Below, in pieces: positions 24,486 to 34,616 of a DNA stretch of 64,000 nt (its first letter is position 1; each line of letters starts with the position of its first letter). Below the pieces are notes generated by a model. The model saw only the letters and a list, made by a program, of their open reading frames with translations, ran no database searches and was not told the DNA's origin. This DNA is from JAVXGM01 sp036657395 (GTDB lineage: Bacteria; Bacillota; Clostridia; Peptostreptococcales; Anaerovoracaceae): NCBI GenBank assembly GCA_036657395.1, contig JAVXGM010000004.1, forward strand, positions 1-64,000, read 5' to 3'. Position numbers and translations under genes: made by a program.

Positions 24486-24855
24486 TTCCTTTTACCTCCA
24501 TTCTTAATTGTTCCTGTCCTTTTATCTTATCTATAGCATCCTCCACTTGTTTTTCTTGGTTGATTATCGTAAATACACCAGACATATATAAAATCTTCTC
24601 CACATAAAAAGAGCACCCCGTAAGGTAGATTTCTCCTTTCTTTTCCTTTACTTTATTATATCTACCTAAAACCACTCCAATTCCCGAACTATCCATAAAT
24701 CCCACTTGGGCAAAATCTAGAACCAGATTTTTGCATTTAAATGTGTTCATAGCCTCATCCACCTGCTGCCTTAAAGTTTGGGCAGTGTGATGATCCAGTT
24801 CGCCAAAAGCTGAAACAATGAGAATATCATCTGTCATCTTAAATTCAATATGCAT
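24475..24855 (-). CDS. spoIIAA: Anti-anti-sigma factor SpoIIAA
   Basis: A 126-residue STAS protein with the phosphorylatable serine in GFMDSSGIGVVLGRY (Ser56/57). Unphosphorylated SpoIIAA displaces SigF from SpoIIAB. Start set at 24855, where AAGGAGG precedes the ATG; an earlier ATG at 24894 has no site. First gene of the spoIIA operon. I see no convincing SigH promoter or 0A box in the short upstream gap, so the promoter may lie in or before thiI's 3' end. Confidence 0.95.
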   Translation of the reverse strand: MHIEFKMTDDILIVSAFGELDHHTAQTLRQQVDEAMNTFKCKNLVLDFAQVGFMDSSGIGVVLGRYNKVKEKKGEIYLTGCSFYVEKILYMSGVFTIINQEKQVEDAIDKIKGQEQLRMEVKGNEQ

Positions 24856-24963
24856 AAAAAAATTCCTCCTTTCTCGACCTAGGACAACGTACAAATAAAT
24901 TATATTACTTGTATTGCTCTTTGTCCTTAAGAGAAAAGGAGGAATTACTTCTACTTTTGTTTC

Positions 24964-26148
24964 TTATTGAGGGAATATGTCGACGATTTCTTTAGAAGCT
25001 AATGCGTCTTCAATTAGTTTCTCACAATCTAGTTTACTTTCTGAGTCTAGAATCCTATCCAATCTAGGTTTTGTAGTCGGGTGCTTTGGTAAAAATACGG
25101 TGCAACAATCTTCATAAGGCTGTATGGACGTCTCGTAAGTTTCAATTTCTTGTGCTTTATCCATAATATCAATCTTGTCCATTGCTATAAGGGGTCTCAT
25201 AACTGGCATTTTAACACAAGCATCCGTAACAACCAAAGCTTCTGCTGTTTGACTTGCCACCTGTCCTAAATTTTCCCCGGTAATAAGCATAGTACATCCA
25301 GTTTGTTCTGCAACTTTTTCCGCTAATCGCATCATAAATCGTCTTACTAAAATAGTAGTTTCAGCCTCTGGGCAGTTCTGTACAATTTGCTCCTGTATTG
25401 GTAGTAAGTTAATCACGTGCATTTTAAACCTACCACAATAAGTTGCCACTATTCCTGCCAAATCTTCTACCTTTTCTTGGGCACGCTGGCTTGTATATGG
25501 GTATGAATGAAAATGAATAGCTTCGATAAGCATCCCTCTTTTCGCCATCATCCAAGTGGCCACAGGACTATCTATTCCACCAGAAAGAAGAGTCATCCCC
25601 TTACCATTGGTTCCAAGAGGCAGACCGCCAAAACCGGAAATCTTATCCTGGAATATATATGATTTTCCCTGCCTTACATCTACAAAAAGAAGACAGTCTG
25701 GATTATGAACATCCACCTTGAGTACTTTACACCCTATCAGAATTTTACTTCCCATTATCCTGCTAATCTCCGGAGATTCAATTGGAAAATTCTTGTCTGC
25801 ACGCTTGGCCTTAACTTTAAAGGTTTTAATTCCTTTTTCTTCGATAATTTCCTTCATGTAGGCTATAGCTGCTTCACCGATTGATTCTATATCTGATTCG
25901 GCTTCAACAGCCGGGCTAATTGAGGCTACTCCAAAAACTTTGGAAATTTGCTTAACAATATCGTCTTTTGCATAAGCCTTGTCTGCCCTAACAAAAATCA
26001 ATCCTTCATGACGCTTCACTTCGCAACCATCAAATTTTTTCAGCAATTTACGAATCCGCTCTACTAGCATTCGCTCAAAATATGGTTTGTTTAATCCTTT
26101 TAAGGCAACTTCTCCGCACCTTACAATAAAAATATGTCTTTCGTTCAC
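24964..26148 (-). CDS. thiI: tRNA 4-thiouridine synthetase ThiI
   Basis: A 394-residue protein with an N-terminal ferredoxin-like/THUMP region (about 1-165) and a PP-loop pyrophosphatase domain with LLSGGIDSPVATW (about 187-199). It adenylates U8 of tRNA and transfers sulfur, and may also feed thiazole synthesis. It has no C-terminal rhodanese domain, as in Bacillus-type ThiI, which takes sulfur directly from a dedicated cysteine desulfurase. That partner is the next gene upstream, 14 bp away. GTG start with AAGGAG upstream. Confidence 0.95.
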   Translation of the reverse strand: MNERHIFIVRCGEVALKGLNKPYFERMLVERIRKLLKKFDGCEVKRHEGLIFVRADKAYAKDDIVKQISKVFGVASISPAVEAESDIESIGEAAIAYMKEIIEEKGIKTFKVKAKRADKNFPIESPEISRIMGSKILIGCKVLKVDVHNPDCLLFVDVRQGKSYIFQDKISGFGGLPLGTNGKGMTLLSGGIDSPVATWMMAKRGMLIEAIHFHSYPYTSQRAQEKVEDLAGIVATYCGRFKMHVINLLPIQEQIVQNCPEAETTILVRRFMMRLAEKVAEQTGCTMLITGENLGQVASQTAEALVVTDACVKMPVMRPLIAMDKIDIMDKAQEIETYETSIQPYEDCCTVFLPKHPTTKPRLDRILDSESKLDCEKLIEDALASKEIVDIFPQ

Positions 26149-26162
26149 TGATCTTATCTCCT

Positions 26163-27296
26163 TTACCTAAAGCTTCCCAGCTTTCTAAACTTCTCCACTG
26201 CCAGCTTTAATTTATCTACTACTACATCCATCTCTGCTTTGGTGTTCCATGGATTCAAGCTGAATCTAAGGGCGCTCTCGATGTCTTTGTATTCAAGCCC
26301 CATTGCCTGTAACACATGACTTTGTCCTTTTTTATTGGAAGAGCATGCCGATCCGGTGGAAATGTATATCTCATCTTGCTCTAAAGTGTGAAGAATTACT
26401 TCTGCCCTAGTTTTTTTAAATGAAATATTCAGTATGGATCCCACTCCTTCTTTTGGCCCATTAACCTTTATGTCTTTAATGTTGTTCTCAATAGCCTTTA
26501 AAAGGTAATCTTTCACTTCTGTCACTTGCCCGTTTATTTCCCTGGCAATAAGCTGTGCTGATTCTCCAAAGCCTGCAATCCCTGGAACATTCTCTGTTCC
26601 TGAGCGCATGGACTTCTCCTGCCCTCCACCTACTACGAAAGGAGAAATGTTCACCTTATCTTTAACATATAATCCGCCTATTCCTTTAGGCCCATGAATT
26701 TTGTGGCCGCTTATTGATATCATATCTGCACATTTTGGTATGGGTATTTTGCCAAAAGCTTGTACGCTATCTGTATGCAGTAAAATGTCTTTATTTACCT
26801 GATCTCGCAAATTGGCTATTTCCTCTATAGGCATGATTGCTCCTGTTTCGTTATTAACCTGCATGATTGTAATCAGAACCGTTTCCTCGTCTATGGCTCT
26901 TTTTAACTGATCCATATTTAATTTGCATTCCTTGTCCACATCTATATAAACCAGGTTCCACCCCCGCTTTTCCAGCCTCTTGCAAGCTTCTAGCACTGCT
27001 GGGTGCTCCACCTTAGAGGTAATAATCTTGTTTCCTCGCTTCTTCTTTGCCTCTGCTGCTCCAAAGATAGCCATATTGTCAGCCTCTGTTCCTCCAGAAG
27101 TAAAGTAAAATTCCCCACTGTTTTGGCCCATGGCTTTTAGAATTTGTGCCCTTGCTTTTTTAATTGCCTTTTCCCCAGTAATGCCTAGGCTATACAGCGA
27201 TGATGGGTTTCCAAAATCTTGACTCATATATTTAATCATGATTTCTGTTACTTTATCATCCTGTCTTGTGGTAGCGCTATTGTCTAAATAAATCAT
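26163..27296 (-). CDS. Cysteine desulfurase (NifS/IscS-like), probable ThiI partner
   Basis: A 377-residue class V PLP enzyme. The PLP lysine is in SISGHKIHGPKG (Lys199), and the persulfide-forming cysteine in STGSACSSNKKG (Cys318), within the loop typical of group I desulfurases. It converts cysteine to alanine and delivers sulfur. Tandem arrangement with thiI matches the nifZ-thiI pairs of Firmicutes, so tRNA thiolation is the likely role rather than general Fe-S assembly. AAGGAG precedes the ATG. Confidence 0.92.
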   Translation of the reverse strand: MIYLDNSATTRQDDKVTEIMIKYMSQDFGNPSSLYSLGITGEKAIKKARAQILKAMGQNSGEFYFTSGGTEADNMAIFGAAEAKKKRGNKIITSKVEHPAVLEACKRLEKRGWNLVYIDVDKECKLNMDQLKRAIDEETVLITIMQVNNETGAIMPIEEIANLRDQVNKDILLHTDSVQAFGKIPIPKCADMISISGHKIHGPKGIGGLYVKDKVNISPFVVGGGQEKSMRSGTENVPGIAGFGESAQLIAREINGQVTEVKDYLLKAIENNIKDIKVNGPKEGVGSILNISFKKTRAEVILHTLEQDEIYISTGSACSSNKKGQSHVLQAMGLEYKDIESALRFSLNPWNTKAEMDVVVDKLKLAVEKFRKLGSFR

Positions 27297-27375
27297 TGAA
27301 TCTCCTTTACTTATAATTCATCCATTTTATCCTCTACCTTATCTTGTGTCAAGGTATTAAGACCCCTCAAATACG

Positions 27376-27404
27376 TAAAAAAGCTGCCCTGATAACAAGG
27401 CAGC
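27376..27404 (-). terminator. Terminator of rny
   Basis: GCTGCC...GGCAGC stem. AAAAAA on the plus-strand left side gives a U tail in the leftward transcript. Confidence 0.82.
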
Positions 27405-27422
27405 CATTCATTTTCTTTATTC

Positions 27423-28967
27423 TTATTTTGCGTAGTCAATGGCTCTAGTTTCCCTAACAACATTGACTTTAATCTGTCCGGGATATTCAAGTTCTGACTC
27501 GATTTTCTTGGAGATTTCTCTAGCAAGTGATACAATCGTGTCATCGTTCATCTCATCCGGTTTTGCAATGATTCTAATTTCTCTTCCCGCCTGAATTGCA
27601 AATGACTTCTCTACTCCTGGCGTTGTGTTTGCGATCTCTTCTAGCTTTTGCAAACGCTTAATGTATGTTTCCAAGGTTTCTCTTCTAGCTCCTGGTCTTG
27701 CTGCAGATAGTGCATCCGCTGCTGCAATAAGCACTGCTTCCATTGATTTCGGCTCATAATCGCCATGATGGGCAGCCATGCCATTGATAACCGCTTCTGA
27801 TTCCTTGTACTTCTTTAATACTTCCATTCCTAAATCTACATGGGTACCTTCACGTTCGTGATCTATGGCTTTACCAATATCATGGAGCAAGCCTGCACGT
27901 TTTGCTAAGGTAATATCCAAGCCTAATTCTCCTGCCATAAGACCAGCTAGGTGAGCAACTTCTACAGAATGTTTCAACACATTCTGGCCGTATGAAGTTC
28001 TGTATTTTAGTCTTCCCAAAAGTTTAATAAGCTCTGGATGAAGGTTGTGTATTCCTACTTCAAAAGTAGCTTGTTCTCCTTCTTCCTTCATTATTGACTC
28101 AACTTCTCGCTGAGATTTTTCTACCATTTCTTCGATTCTTGCTGGGTGAATTCTTCCATCTACAATAAGTTTCTCCAGTGATAGTCTAGCTACCTCTCTT
28201 CTAACCGGATCAAAACCCGATAAAATTACTGCTTCTGGAGTGTCATCAATGATAAGATCGATTCCTGTTAAAGTCTCGATGGCACGAATATTTCGTCCCT
28301 CTCTTCCGATGATACGACCCTTCATTTCGTCATTTGGAAGTGGTACTACTGATACTGTGCTTTCTGCTATATGGTCTGCTGCACATCTTTGAATAGCACC
28401 TGTAATGATTTCCTTGGCCTTCTTATCAGCTTCTTCTTTAGCTTTAGCCTCAATTTCCTTAATCATTATGGATGTTTCATATCTGATTTCTTGCTCTGTG
28501 TTAGCAAGCAAAACTGCTTTTGCCTCCTCCACTGAATAACCGGAAATTTTCTCCAGTTCCTCCAGTTGCTTTGCAACAAATCCATCCAATTCTTTTTGCT
28601 TTTCGACTACAATGGTTTCTTTTGCTGTAATGCTTTCTTCTTTTCTTTCAATATTTTCAAGTTTTCTATCTAATGATTCTTCTTTTTGAATCAGTCTTCG
28701 CTCTGATTTTTGGATTTCTCCTCTTCTCTCTCGAATTTCACGATCCACATCACTTCTAATCTTATGAGCTTCTTCTTTAGCTTCTAAAGTGATTTCTTTT
28801 CTAATAGTTTCTGATCGGTTTTCAGCATCTAAAATCAAATTTTTTGCTTTTTGTTCTGCACTGCCGATTGCCTTTTCTCCAACTGTCTTTCTAAGTATGT
28901 ATCCAATTAAAATACCCACAACTAGGGCAATAATTCCTATGATAATTCCTAGTATTATACTGTTCAT
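27423..28967 (-). CDS. rny: Ribonuclease Y
   Basis: A 514-residue membrane-anchored endoribonuclease that starts mRNA decay in Firmicutes. An N-terminal transmembrane helix (IILGIIIGIIALVVGILIGY) is followed by a long charged coiled coil (about 35-200). A KH RNA-binding domain (GRIIGREGRNIRAIETLTG) and an HD domain (LLHDIGKAIDHE) come next. The length matches B. subtilis Rny (520). Divergent from rodA; ends at its own terminator. Confidence 0.96.
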   Translation of the reverse strand: MNSIILGIIIGIIALVVGILIGYILRKTVGEKAIGSAEQKAKNLILDAENRSETIRKEITLEAKEEAHKIRSDVDREIRERRGEIQKSERRLIQKEESLDRKLENIERKEESITAKETIVVEKQKELDGFVAKQLEELEKISGYSVEEAKAVLLANTEQEIRYETSIMIKEIEAKAKEEADKKAKEIITGAIQRCAADHIAESTVSVVPLPNDEMKGRIIGREGRNIRAIETLTGIDLIIDDTPEAVILSGFDPVRREVARLSLEKLIVDGRIHPARIEEMVEKSQREVESIMKEEGEQATFEVGIHNLHPELIKLLGRLKYRTSYGQNVLKHSVEVAHLAGLMAGELGLDITLAKRAGLLHDIGKAIDHEREGTHVDLGMEVLKKYKESEAVINGMAAHHGDYEPKSMEAVLIAAADALSAARPGARRETLETYIKRLQKLEEIANTTPGVEKSFAIQAGREIRIIAKPDEMNDDTIVSLAREISKKIESELEYPGQIKVNVVRETRAIDYAK

Positions 28968-29135
28968 TTAAGCACCTCCTTTACTTTATTTTTTCTTTTT
29001 ATTTTATCAATTGTTTATTCTCTTTGTAAAATATGATATAAAAAATCGCATTACGTAATAATTTTTTAGTATAGTCATACAATAACCATTATACGGGCTC
29101 AGCTCCTCATAGTCAAGCCAATGAAAGGTAAAGGA

Positions 29136-30242
29136 ATGAACAAATTTTCGAAAAAAATAAAATCAATTGATATCAATTTTATTATACTCCCTCTTTGTCT
29201 TGGAATATTTAGTCTTCTAATGATCAGTAGTATTGCTTACAATGGTAATTATGTTTTAACCAAAGATGTAATCATCCAGTCTGTTGCTTATTTTTTAGGC
29301 TTTATCTGTCTCTTTTTAATCATATCATTTGATTACCATAGGCTTGAAAATTTCACTCTGATTCTGTATTTTGGGTCTTTGTTTTTTTTGTTGACAGTGT
29401 ATATTCCTGGTTTGGGAATTTCCGTCAATGGAGCACATTCTTGGATTAATTTAGGCATCACTACATTTCAACCTTCAGAAATTGTAAAAATCACTTTTAT
29501 TTTAATAATGGCCTCCTACTTATCTAAAAACAAGGGTAAATTAAATACACTTAAGGGTATTCTATCTGCGGCCTTATACGCCGCTCCTTTTATCTTAGTA
29601 ATTGTTAAGGAAGATTTAGGTAGTGGGTTAGTTTTCTGTGCGATCTGGGTGTTTATGATTTTCTATGCTGGAATCGATTACAAGCTATTTGGTAAATTTG
29701 TTCTTGTATTTGTCCTTTTTCTACCCATCGCCTACGGTCTTATGGCTCCCTATCAAAAAAGGCGAATTGATGCCTTTTTACGGCCAGAAGATTTAACCCT
29801 GCCAGGGAACTATCAGGTTTGGAATTCTAAGGTAGCCATCGGCTCGGGAGGTTTCGCCGGAAAAGGTCTTTTTCAGGGGACTCAAAAACAACTAGATTTT
29901 CTTCCAGTTCAAAAATCTGATTTTATTTTTTCCGTTGTAGTTGAGGAATTAGGTATGATTGGCGGAGCCTTATTAATCTTACTTTTTGCCTGGCTTTTGT
30001 ATAGATTAACAAGAGCCGTCTATTATTCCCAAGATCTTTATGGCGGACTAATCATAGTTGGCTTTATTGGAATGTTCCTTTTTCAAATTTTTGAAAACAT
30101 TGCTATGACTATGGGAATCATGCCCGTTACTGGGCTAACCCTTCCATTTATCAGCTATGGTGGATCTTCCGTCCTGTCAAACATGATAGCCTTAGGTCTG
30201 GTTGCTTCGGTTAGCCTTAGCCCCGGGGAAAGGTGTTGTTAA
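29136..30242 (+). CDS. rodA: Peptidoglycan glycosyltransferase RodA (SEDS family)
   Basis: A 368-residue polytopic membrane protein of the FtsW/RodA/SpoVE family. It has the conserved GAHSWINLG loop, FQPSEIVKI, KEDLGSGLVF, and the C-terminal GLTLPFISYGGSSVL. SEDS proteins polymerise lipid II. The nearby PBP2/mreCD genes argue for RodA (elongation) over FtsW/SpoVE. Start at 29136, preceded by AAAGG; an ATG 15 bases earlier has no site. Its last 26 bp overlap the opposing minD gene. Confidence 0.9.
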   Translation: MNKFSKKIKSIDINFIILPLCLGIFSLLMISSIAYNGNYVLTKDVIIQSVAYFLGFICLFLIISFDYHRLENFTLILYFGSLFFLLTVYIPGLGISVNGAHSWINLGITTFQPSEIVKITFILIMASYLSKNKGKLNTLKGILSAALYAAPFILVIVKEDLGSGLVFCAIWVFMIFYAGIDYKLFGKFVLVFVLFLPIAYGLMAPYQKRRIDAFLRPEDLTLPGNYQVWNSKVAIGSGGFAGKGLFQGTQKQLDFLPVQKSDFIFSVVVEELGMIGGALLILLFAWLLYRLTRAVYYSQDLYGGLIIVGFIGMFLFQIFENIAMTMGIMPVTGLTLPFISYGGSSVLSNMIALGLVASVSLSPGERCC

Positions 30243-30966
30243 TTATTCTGTCTTGTATACGTGCACTTATCTTTGCGAAATTTTTTCTTATGTATGTACT
30301 TTCTTTGCATACAATGGGGATTCCTCTGTTTGTAGAAACATAAATATTTTCATCATACTGGATTGCTCCAATCATAGGTATTCTAAGCAAGTCACCTATT
30401 TGGCTAAGGGTAGGGACAAGCCCTGAAGACATAAGGTCCACTCTCACTTTATTCAACACGTAAGCTCTCTGCTCTACTCCTCTATTCTTTAAAAACCGTT
30501 CCATTCCATCTGCATCCCTAATAGAGGCAAATTCTGGTTCTGTAACAATAATCCCCTTATTTGCAACGGAAGCCGCTACTTCTACAATGTTGCCCATTCC
30601 GGTTGGTGCATCTATTATTATATAATCAAATTCCTTTTTTAATTCGTCACAGAGAGTCTTTATATGCAGTGCCGTAATACCAATGTCATCTTTCTTAGGA
30701 GATGCTGCCATCATAAATAAATTGGATATTCCTCGATGCTTTATTTGTGCTTTTTTAACCCCACACACACCTTTAAACACGTCCATAATATTAAATACAA
30801 TTCGGCTTTCAAGGCCTAAGTAAATATCTAGGTTTCTTGTACCCATATCCATATCAAGAACAATAGTCTTATATCCTTTAATAGCAAATAAAGCTCCTAG
30901 GTTTGCGGAAAATACCGTCTTCCCTGTGCCACCTTTGCCTGATGCAACTAGTATTACTTCTCCCAT
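30217..30966 (-). CDS. minD: MinD-like septum-site ATPase
   Basis: A 249-residue deviant Walker-A ATPase. It begins MGEVILVASGKGGTGKT and continues with VLDMDMGTRNLDIYLGLESR and IIIDAPTGMGN, closest to MinD. The C terminus (FAKISARIQDRIINNTF) could be an amphipathic membrane-targeting helix, though weaker than usual. Start at ATG 30966, with GGAGAGGAG upstream and 13 bases inside the PBP2 gene. The upstream extension in the same frame is only the PBP2 tail in another frame. No minC or minE accompanies it, so partners must be elsewhere or the role differs. Confidence 0.8.
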   Translation of the reverse strand: MGEVILVASGKGGTGKTVFSANLGALFAIKGYKTIVLDMDMGTRNLDIYLGLESRIVFNIMDVFKGVCGVKKAQIKHRGISNLFMMAASPKKDDIGITALHIKTLCDELKKEFDYIIIDAPTGMGNIVEVAASVANKGIIVTEPEFASIRDADGMERFLKNRGVEQRAYVLNKVRVDLMSSGLVPTLSQIGDLLRIPMIGAIQYDENIYVSTNRGIPIVCKESTYIRKNFAKISARIQDRIINNTFPRG

Positions 30967-33296
30967 TTTGTCTCCTCTCCATAACTTCCTAAAACTTCTC
31001 TTGCAATTGGTGCTGCATTTGCTGCTGCTCTCCCCTGTGGTATCATTACTACTACAGCTACCTTCGGATCTTCTGCCGGGGCTAGTGTCACTACCCATGC
31101 AAAATTGTCGTAGGATTCCTTGAATCTGTCCATTGTATCAGCAGTTACTCTACCTTGACCCAAATTAATCACAGCACGTCTTACTGCCGTCTGCGTAGTC
31201 TCATAAACATCTGGGTATGTTTTCATCAACCTATTCATCTCTTGTTCCACCTCTGACCAGTTTAACCTGGAATCAATTGACCACAAGTGGGATTTAATAT
31301 ATTTCACCTCATCTGATTCATTGATTTTCCCCGATCGCTCTGCCGTACCTGTTTTGGCTGCAACAGTAACTGGGAAGTTAGAAAAAACACTGGTCAAACT
31401 TCCCATAGGTCCATTTGCCACTGCTTTCATACCGCTCATAATTTCCTGAAAAGAATCAGAGTTTGATACTGTAACCTTACTTAGGGTTCCCTGACTTTCT
31501 TCTTTTCGCCCCCCTGCCATTTTAACTAGGCTAACTGGACTACAAAGTCCCTTATTACCTAGTGTGGCTGTATACCTAGCCATTTGCAAGGGTGTATATC
31601 CATTGGCACCTTGCCCAATAGACAAGTTAAGGGCATCTGCCAAAGTCCATTCTGCTTGTCCAAAATAATTATCCCTGCATATTTGTGCGAGGGACGAAAG
31701 TTTCTCTGGTTTCACACCAAAGCCATTCTTTAATTTGTCAGCAATTTCTTCCTGTGTCAGCTTTTGATTTATCCAACTTGTAATTTCATCAATCTGATTT
31801 CTGAATTTTTCCCTGTCCTTTAATATATTTTCTTCAAAGTAGGTTTCACCATTGGCTAGAAGATAGTTTTTTAGGCTGCCTTGAAGCTGGATGGTCTTGC
31901 TTTTAGCCGATGGAGTAGGTATCACCGTCTCGGGAATCTGAATCCCTGTGGGTCTCCCCAGTCCATACTCCTCTGCAAAATTCATAATCTGATCAATCGA
32001 TATTTCCTTATTATATCCTAAATGCCCCCCTGTTGAAAAGTCTTTTCCTGTTGCTATGTCAAAAAAATAGTAATTGCAAGAAACTTCCAAAGCTTCACGA
32101 AGGTTTAAGTAACCATGCTTTTTGTGAGACAAGTTCCATGCAACGCAACCAAATGATTTATTCCCCATTGAAATAAACCCATCATCGTAAAGCCGTCTCT
32201 CTGAGTCTAGACCACACTCTAGGGCTGCAGTAGCTGTAACCATTTTAAAGGTGGATCCAGGCTGAACACTACTTTTTGTAGCGACATTGTAAAGTGGTGT
32301 CGGTGCCAATGGGTCTCTAGTATTTTTGCTTTGTAGTGATTTCCAATCTTCCTGAGAGATTCCCCCTACAAATAAATTGGGATCATAGTCTGGTGCGCTG
32401 GTCATGGCCAGAATCTCTCCTGTTTTTACATCCAAGGCCACAACTGCTCCCACTTCTGCCTTGTTGGCTGTTTTCATCACACGATTCCCATATTTACTTG
32501 TAAATGTCCCTCCACTTCTCATCGCTTTAAGTCCTTGATTTAGGCTGTCTTCTGCTGTTTTTTGCAGCTTTGAATCTATGGTCAATTGAACATCTTTACC
32601 TTTTTTCGCCTTAGTTTCATCTATTACTCTTACTTGATTACCTGAGGAATCCACCTGGACACGCTTTTCCCCTGGAGTTCCCCTTAATATCGCCTCATAC
32701 TTTGCTTCAATACCATCTTTACCAATAAAGTCCGTAGTCTGATATCCTAATTTTTCCACATATTTCTCTTTGTCTGCGTCTGATATCTTCCCTAGGTATC
32801 CTATCATGTGAGAAGCTAGCGATCCCTCAGGATATATTCTGGCATACTCTGTAAACACTTCTATTTCTGGGTACTTATCCCTGTTTTCTTCTATTATTAC
32901 CACCGTTTCATTAGAAATATTTTTAGCAACGGTTATTGGCAAATATTTTCTGTACTTAGATTGGGATATTTCCTTTTCCAGATGGTCTCCTTGCCCAGCT
33001 AATAGATTATCTAGATTTTTCAGGCTGTCTGTTATTTCTCTTTGTGTCATTTTGGTGGTGTTCATCCTAAGAGAGTATGAGTATGTGTTTCCTGCAATAA
33101 TCTTTCCATTCCGATCTAAAATATCTCCTCTAGGAGGAGCTTGATAAATAGTTTTTGTAGTTAAACTTGTGGCTGCACTAGTCCACTTATCATTTTCTAT
33201 TACCGTCAAAATAAACAGACGTATAACCAATATTCCCATAAGCACTACAATAAGGCTTAGAATTTTTACATACCTAGAATAAAAAAAGCCATTCAT
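30954..33296 (-). CDS. mrdA: Class B penicillin-binding protein 2 (elongasome transpeptidase)
   Basis: A 780-residue cell-wall transpeptidase. It has one N-terminal membrane helix, a pedestal region with PPRGDILDRNGK, and a transpeptidase domain with SxxK in QPGSTFKM (about Ser348), an SCN motif (EVSCNYYF) and KTGTAE. It cross-links peptidoglycan with RodA. It is longer than typical PBP2 (~640), with an inserted segment (KTIQLQGS...KLKNGFGVKPEK) before SIGQGANGYTPLQ. Start 33296 chosen for GGAGAAGAG upstream. It overlaps mreD by 4 bases and minD by 13. Confidence 0.92.
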   Translation of the reverse strand: MNGFFYSRYVKILSLIVVLMGILVIRLFILTVIENDKWTSAATSLTTKTIYQAPPRGDILDRNGKIIAGNTYSYSLRMNTTKMTQREITDSLKNLDNLLAGQGDHLEKEISQSKYRKYLPITVAKNISNETVVIIEENRDKYPEIEVFTEYARIYPEGSLASHMIGYLGKISDADKEKYVEKLGYQTTDFIGKDGIEAKYEAILRGTPGEKRVQVDSSGNQVRVIDETKAKKGKDVQLTIDSKLQKTAEDSLNQGLKAMRSGGTFTSKYGNRVMKTANKAEVGAVVALDVKTGEILAMTSAPDYDPNLFVGGISQEDWKSLQSKNTRDPLAPTPLYNVATKSSVQPGSTFKMVTATAALECGLDSERRLYDDGFISMGNKSFGCVAWNLSHKKHGYLNLREALEVSCNYYFFDIATGKDFSTGGHLGYNKEISIDQIMNFAEEYGLGRPTGIQIPETVIPTPSAKSKTIQLQGSLKNYLLANGETYFEENILKDREKFRNQIDEITSWINQKLTQEEIADKLKNGFGVKPEKLSSLAQICRDNYFGQAEWTLADALNLSIGQGANGYTPLQMARYTATLGNKGLCSPVSLVKMAGGRKEESQGTLSKVTVSNSDSFQEIMSGMKAVANGPMGSLTSVFSNFPVTVAAKTGTAERSGKINESDEVKYIKSHLWSIDSRLNWSEVEQEMNRLMKTYPDVYETTQTAVRRAVINLGQGRVTADTMDRFKESYDNFAWVVTLAPAEDPKVAVVVMIPQGRAAANAAPIAREVLGSYGEETKWEK

Positions 33297-33778
33297 CTCT
33301 TCTCCTTTACTAGCCGATTTAAAATCAATGTTACTGCCAAGTTGTATACGCTGCAAGCTGTAAGCTTTTTAACCACACTTACAAACCCTGGATCATGTGC
33401 TAAAAGTCCTGCAAAGATCCAAAGAAGTAAGTAATAACATATAGTTGCTCCTATAATGCCTATAGGCAAAAGGAGCCTGTTATTTGGATTAATACGGCAA
33501 GTTGCACCATAAAGGATCAGGCTGGTAAGAAGAAATGGAATCCAAGTAACTGGCGGCTCTGTAGTAAGGCATTGATCTGACAAAAATACAAAAAAAGTTG
33601 CCACCCATAGGATTTTTGACCCTCCAAACCCTTTAACAAGCAGTACTGTAACTAGGCATATGAATAAGTTGGGAGCTACATTGCCTAGAGCAAAAGCGCT
33701 AGTAGTCTGAAGTAAGAAATTAACAAAAAACAGGCTTGCTACCTTCCATAGCTTCGTATGATTTTTTCTTAGCCTCAT
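33293..33778 (-). CDS. mreD: Rod shape-determining protein MreD
   Basis: A 161-residue integral membrane protein with about five hydrophobic segments. It is a component of the elongasome, identified mainly by its place between mreC and PBP2 and its size. Overlaps both neighbours by 4 bases (ATGA-type junctions), so the three genes are coupled. Confidence 0.85.
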   Translation of the reverse strand: MRLRKNHTKLWKVASLFFVNFLLQTTSAFALGNVAPNLFICLVTVLLVKGFGGSKILWVATFFVFLSDQCLTTEPPVTWIPFLLTSLILYGATCRINPNNRLLLPIGIIGATICYYLLLWIFAGLLAHDPGFVSVVKKLTACSVYNLAVTLILNRLVKEKR

Positions 33779-34554
33779 ATAATCACCCCAACTATTTTTA
33801 AGGTTTTTACTGAAACTTCAGGCTCAATCGTAAGCTTCATCTTTTCTTCATTGCCTTCTTTGGCAACTTTAATGACTTTTCCTAAGTTTAAACCTTGTGG
33901 ATATGTGCCAATCCCAGAAGTGATCACTTGATCTCCTTGCCTCACTTTGCTTTCCTCATTGAGCATATACCCTGAAAGTTGATTTCCCTTCCAATTTCCT
34001 GCAAGTCCAATTTCTTCTTCCTTACTTTCCACCTGAAAGCTAATCTTGCTGTTTTTATTTTGATAAGAGCTAACTTTTGCCCATGTTTTGCCTATATCAA
34101 CCACTTTTCCAACTAGGTTTGCTCCGTAAATCACCACATTGTCCTTTTTAATTCCATGATTGGTTCCTTTATTGATTACGAAGACTTCCATCCAGTTACT
34201 AGTATCTGAACCAGTAACATCAGCGGCAACAATATGGTCTTTATCCTGAATTTCATATTCAAAAATTTGGCTAAGCTCTTTTAACTGACTTTCTCTTTCT
34301 AAAAGTGTGGTTTGCCTAAGGTTTTCTTCTGTCAGCCTATTCACTTCTTCTTTTAGCTTTGTATTTTCCCTGATTATTCCCCTAATGTTAATGGTGTTTT
34401 TAATACCAAATATTGCCTTTGAAACAGGCTCACGTATAGCCAATCCACCGTTGGTAAGAAGTCTTCCCCCTCCAATAGTTACTATAAGAATTAATAATCC
34501 ACAAGTAACACCTATTAATATTTTTCTAAAGTTCTGCCCCTTCAATAAATCCAC
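33775..34554 (-). CDS. mreC: Rod shape-determining protein MreC
   Basis: A 259-residue bitopic protein with an N-terminal membrane helix (ILIGVTCGLLILIVTIGGG), a coiled coil (ENTKLKEEVNRLTEENLRQ, about 62-80) and a beta-rich extracellular domain with GxNLVGKV and SGIGTYPQGLNLGKV. It scaffolds PBP2/RodA. The start is a GTG. mreB, normally just upstream, is absent; radC precedes it directly. Confidence 0.92.
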   Translation of the reverse strand: MDLLKGQNFRKILIGVTCGLLILIVTIGGGRLLTNGGLAIREPVSKAIFGIKNTINIRGIIRENTKLKEEVNRLTEENLRQTTLLERESQLKELSQIFEYEIQDKDHIVAADVTGSDTSNWMEVFVINKGTNHGIKKDNVVIYGANLVGKVVDIGKTWAKVSSYQNKNSKISFQVESKEEEIGLAGNWKGNQLSGYMLNEESKVRQGDQVITSGIGTYPQGLNLGKVIKVAKEGNEEKMKLTIEPEVSVKTLKIVGVII

Positions 34555-34616
34555 CTGCCCAACCTAAAGTTTTTCCGTCTTTAGTTTGGTTTTTCTCCCC
34601 ATAAACTATGCTTCTT

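Noticed and set aside
24856..24963. Possible SigH promoter and 0A box upstream of spoIIAA
   Set aside because: AAGGACAAA and a distant AAGTAAT are too degenerate and mis-spaced, and no TGTCGAA is present. Not supportable from sequence alone.
30967..31098. 44-residue N-terminal extension of MinD
   Set aside because: Ser/Cys-rich and unlike any MinD; it is the PBP2 3' end read in another frame. GGAGAGGAG supports the start at 30966.
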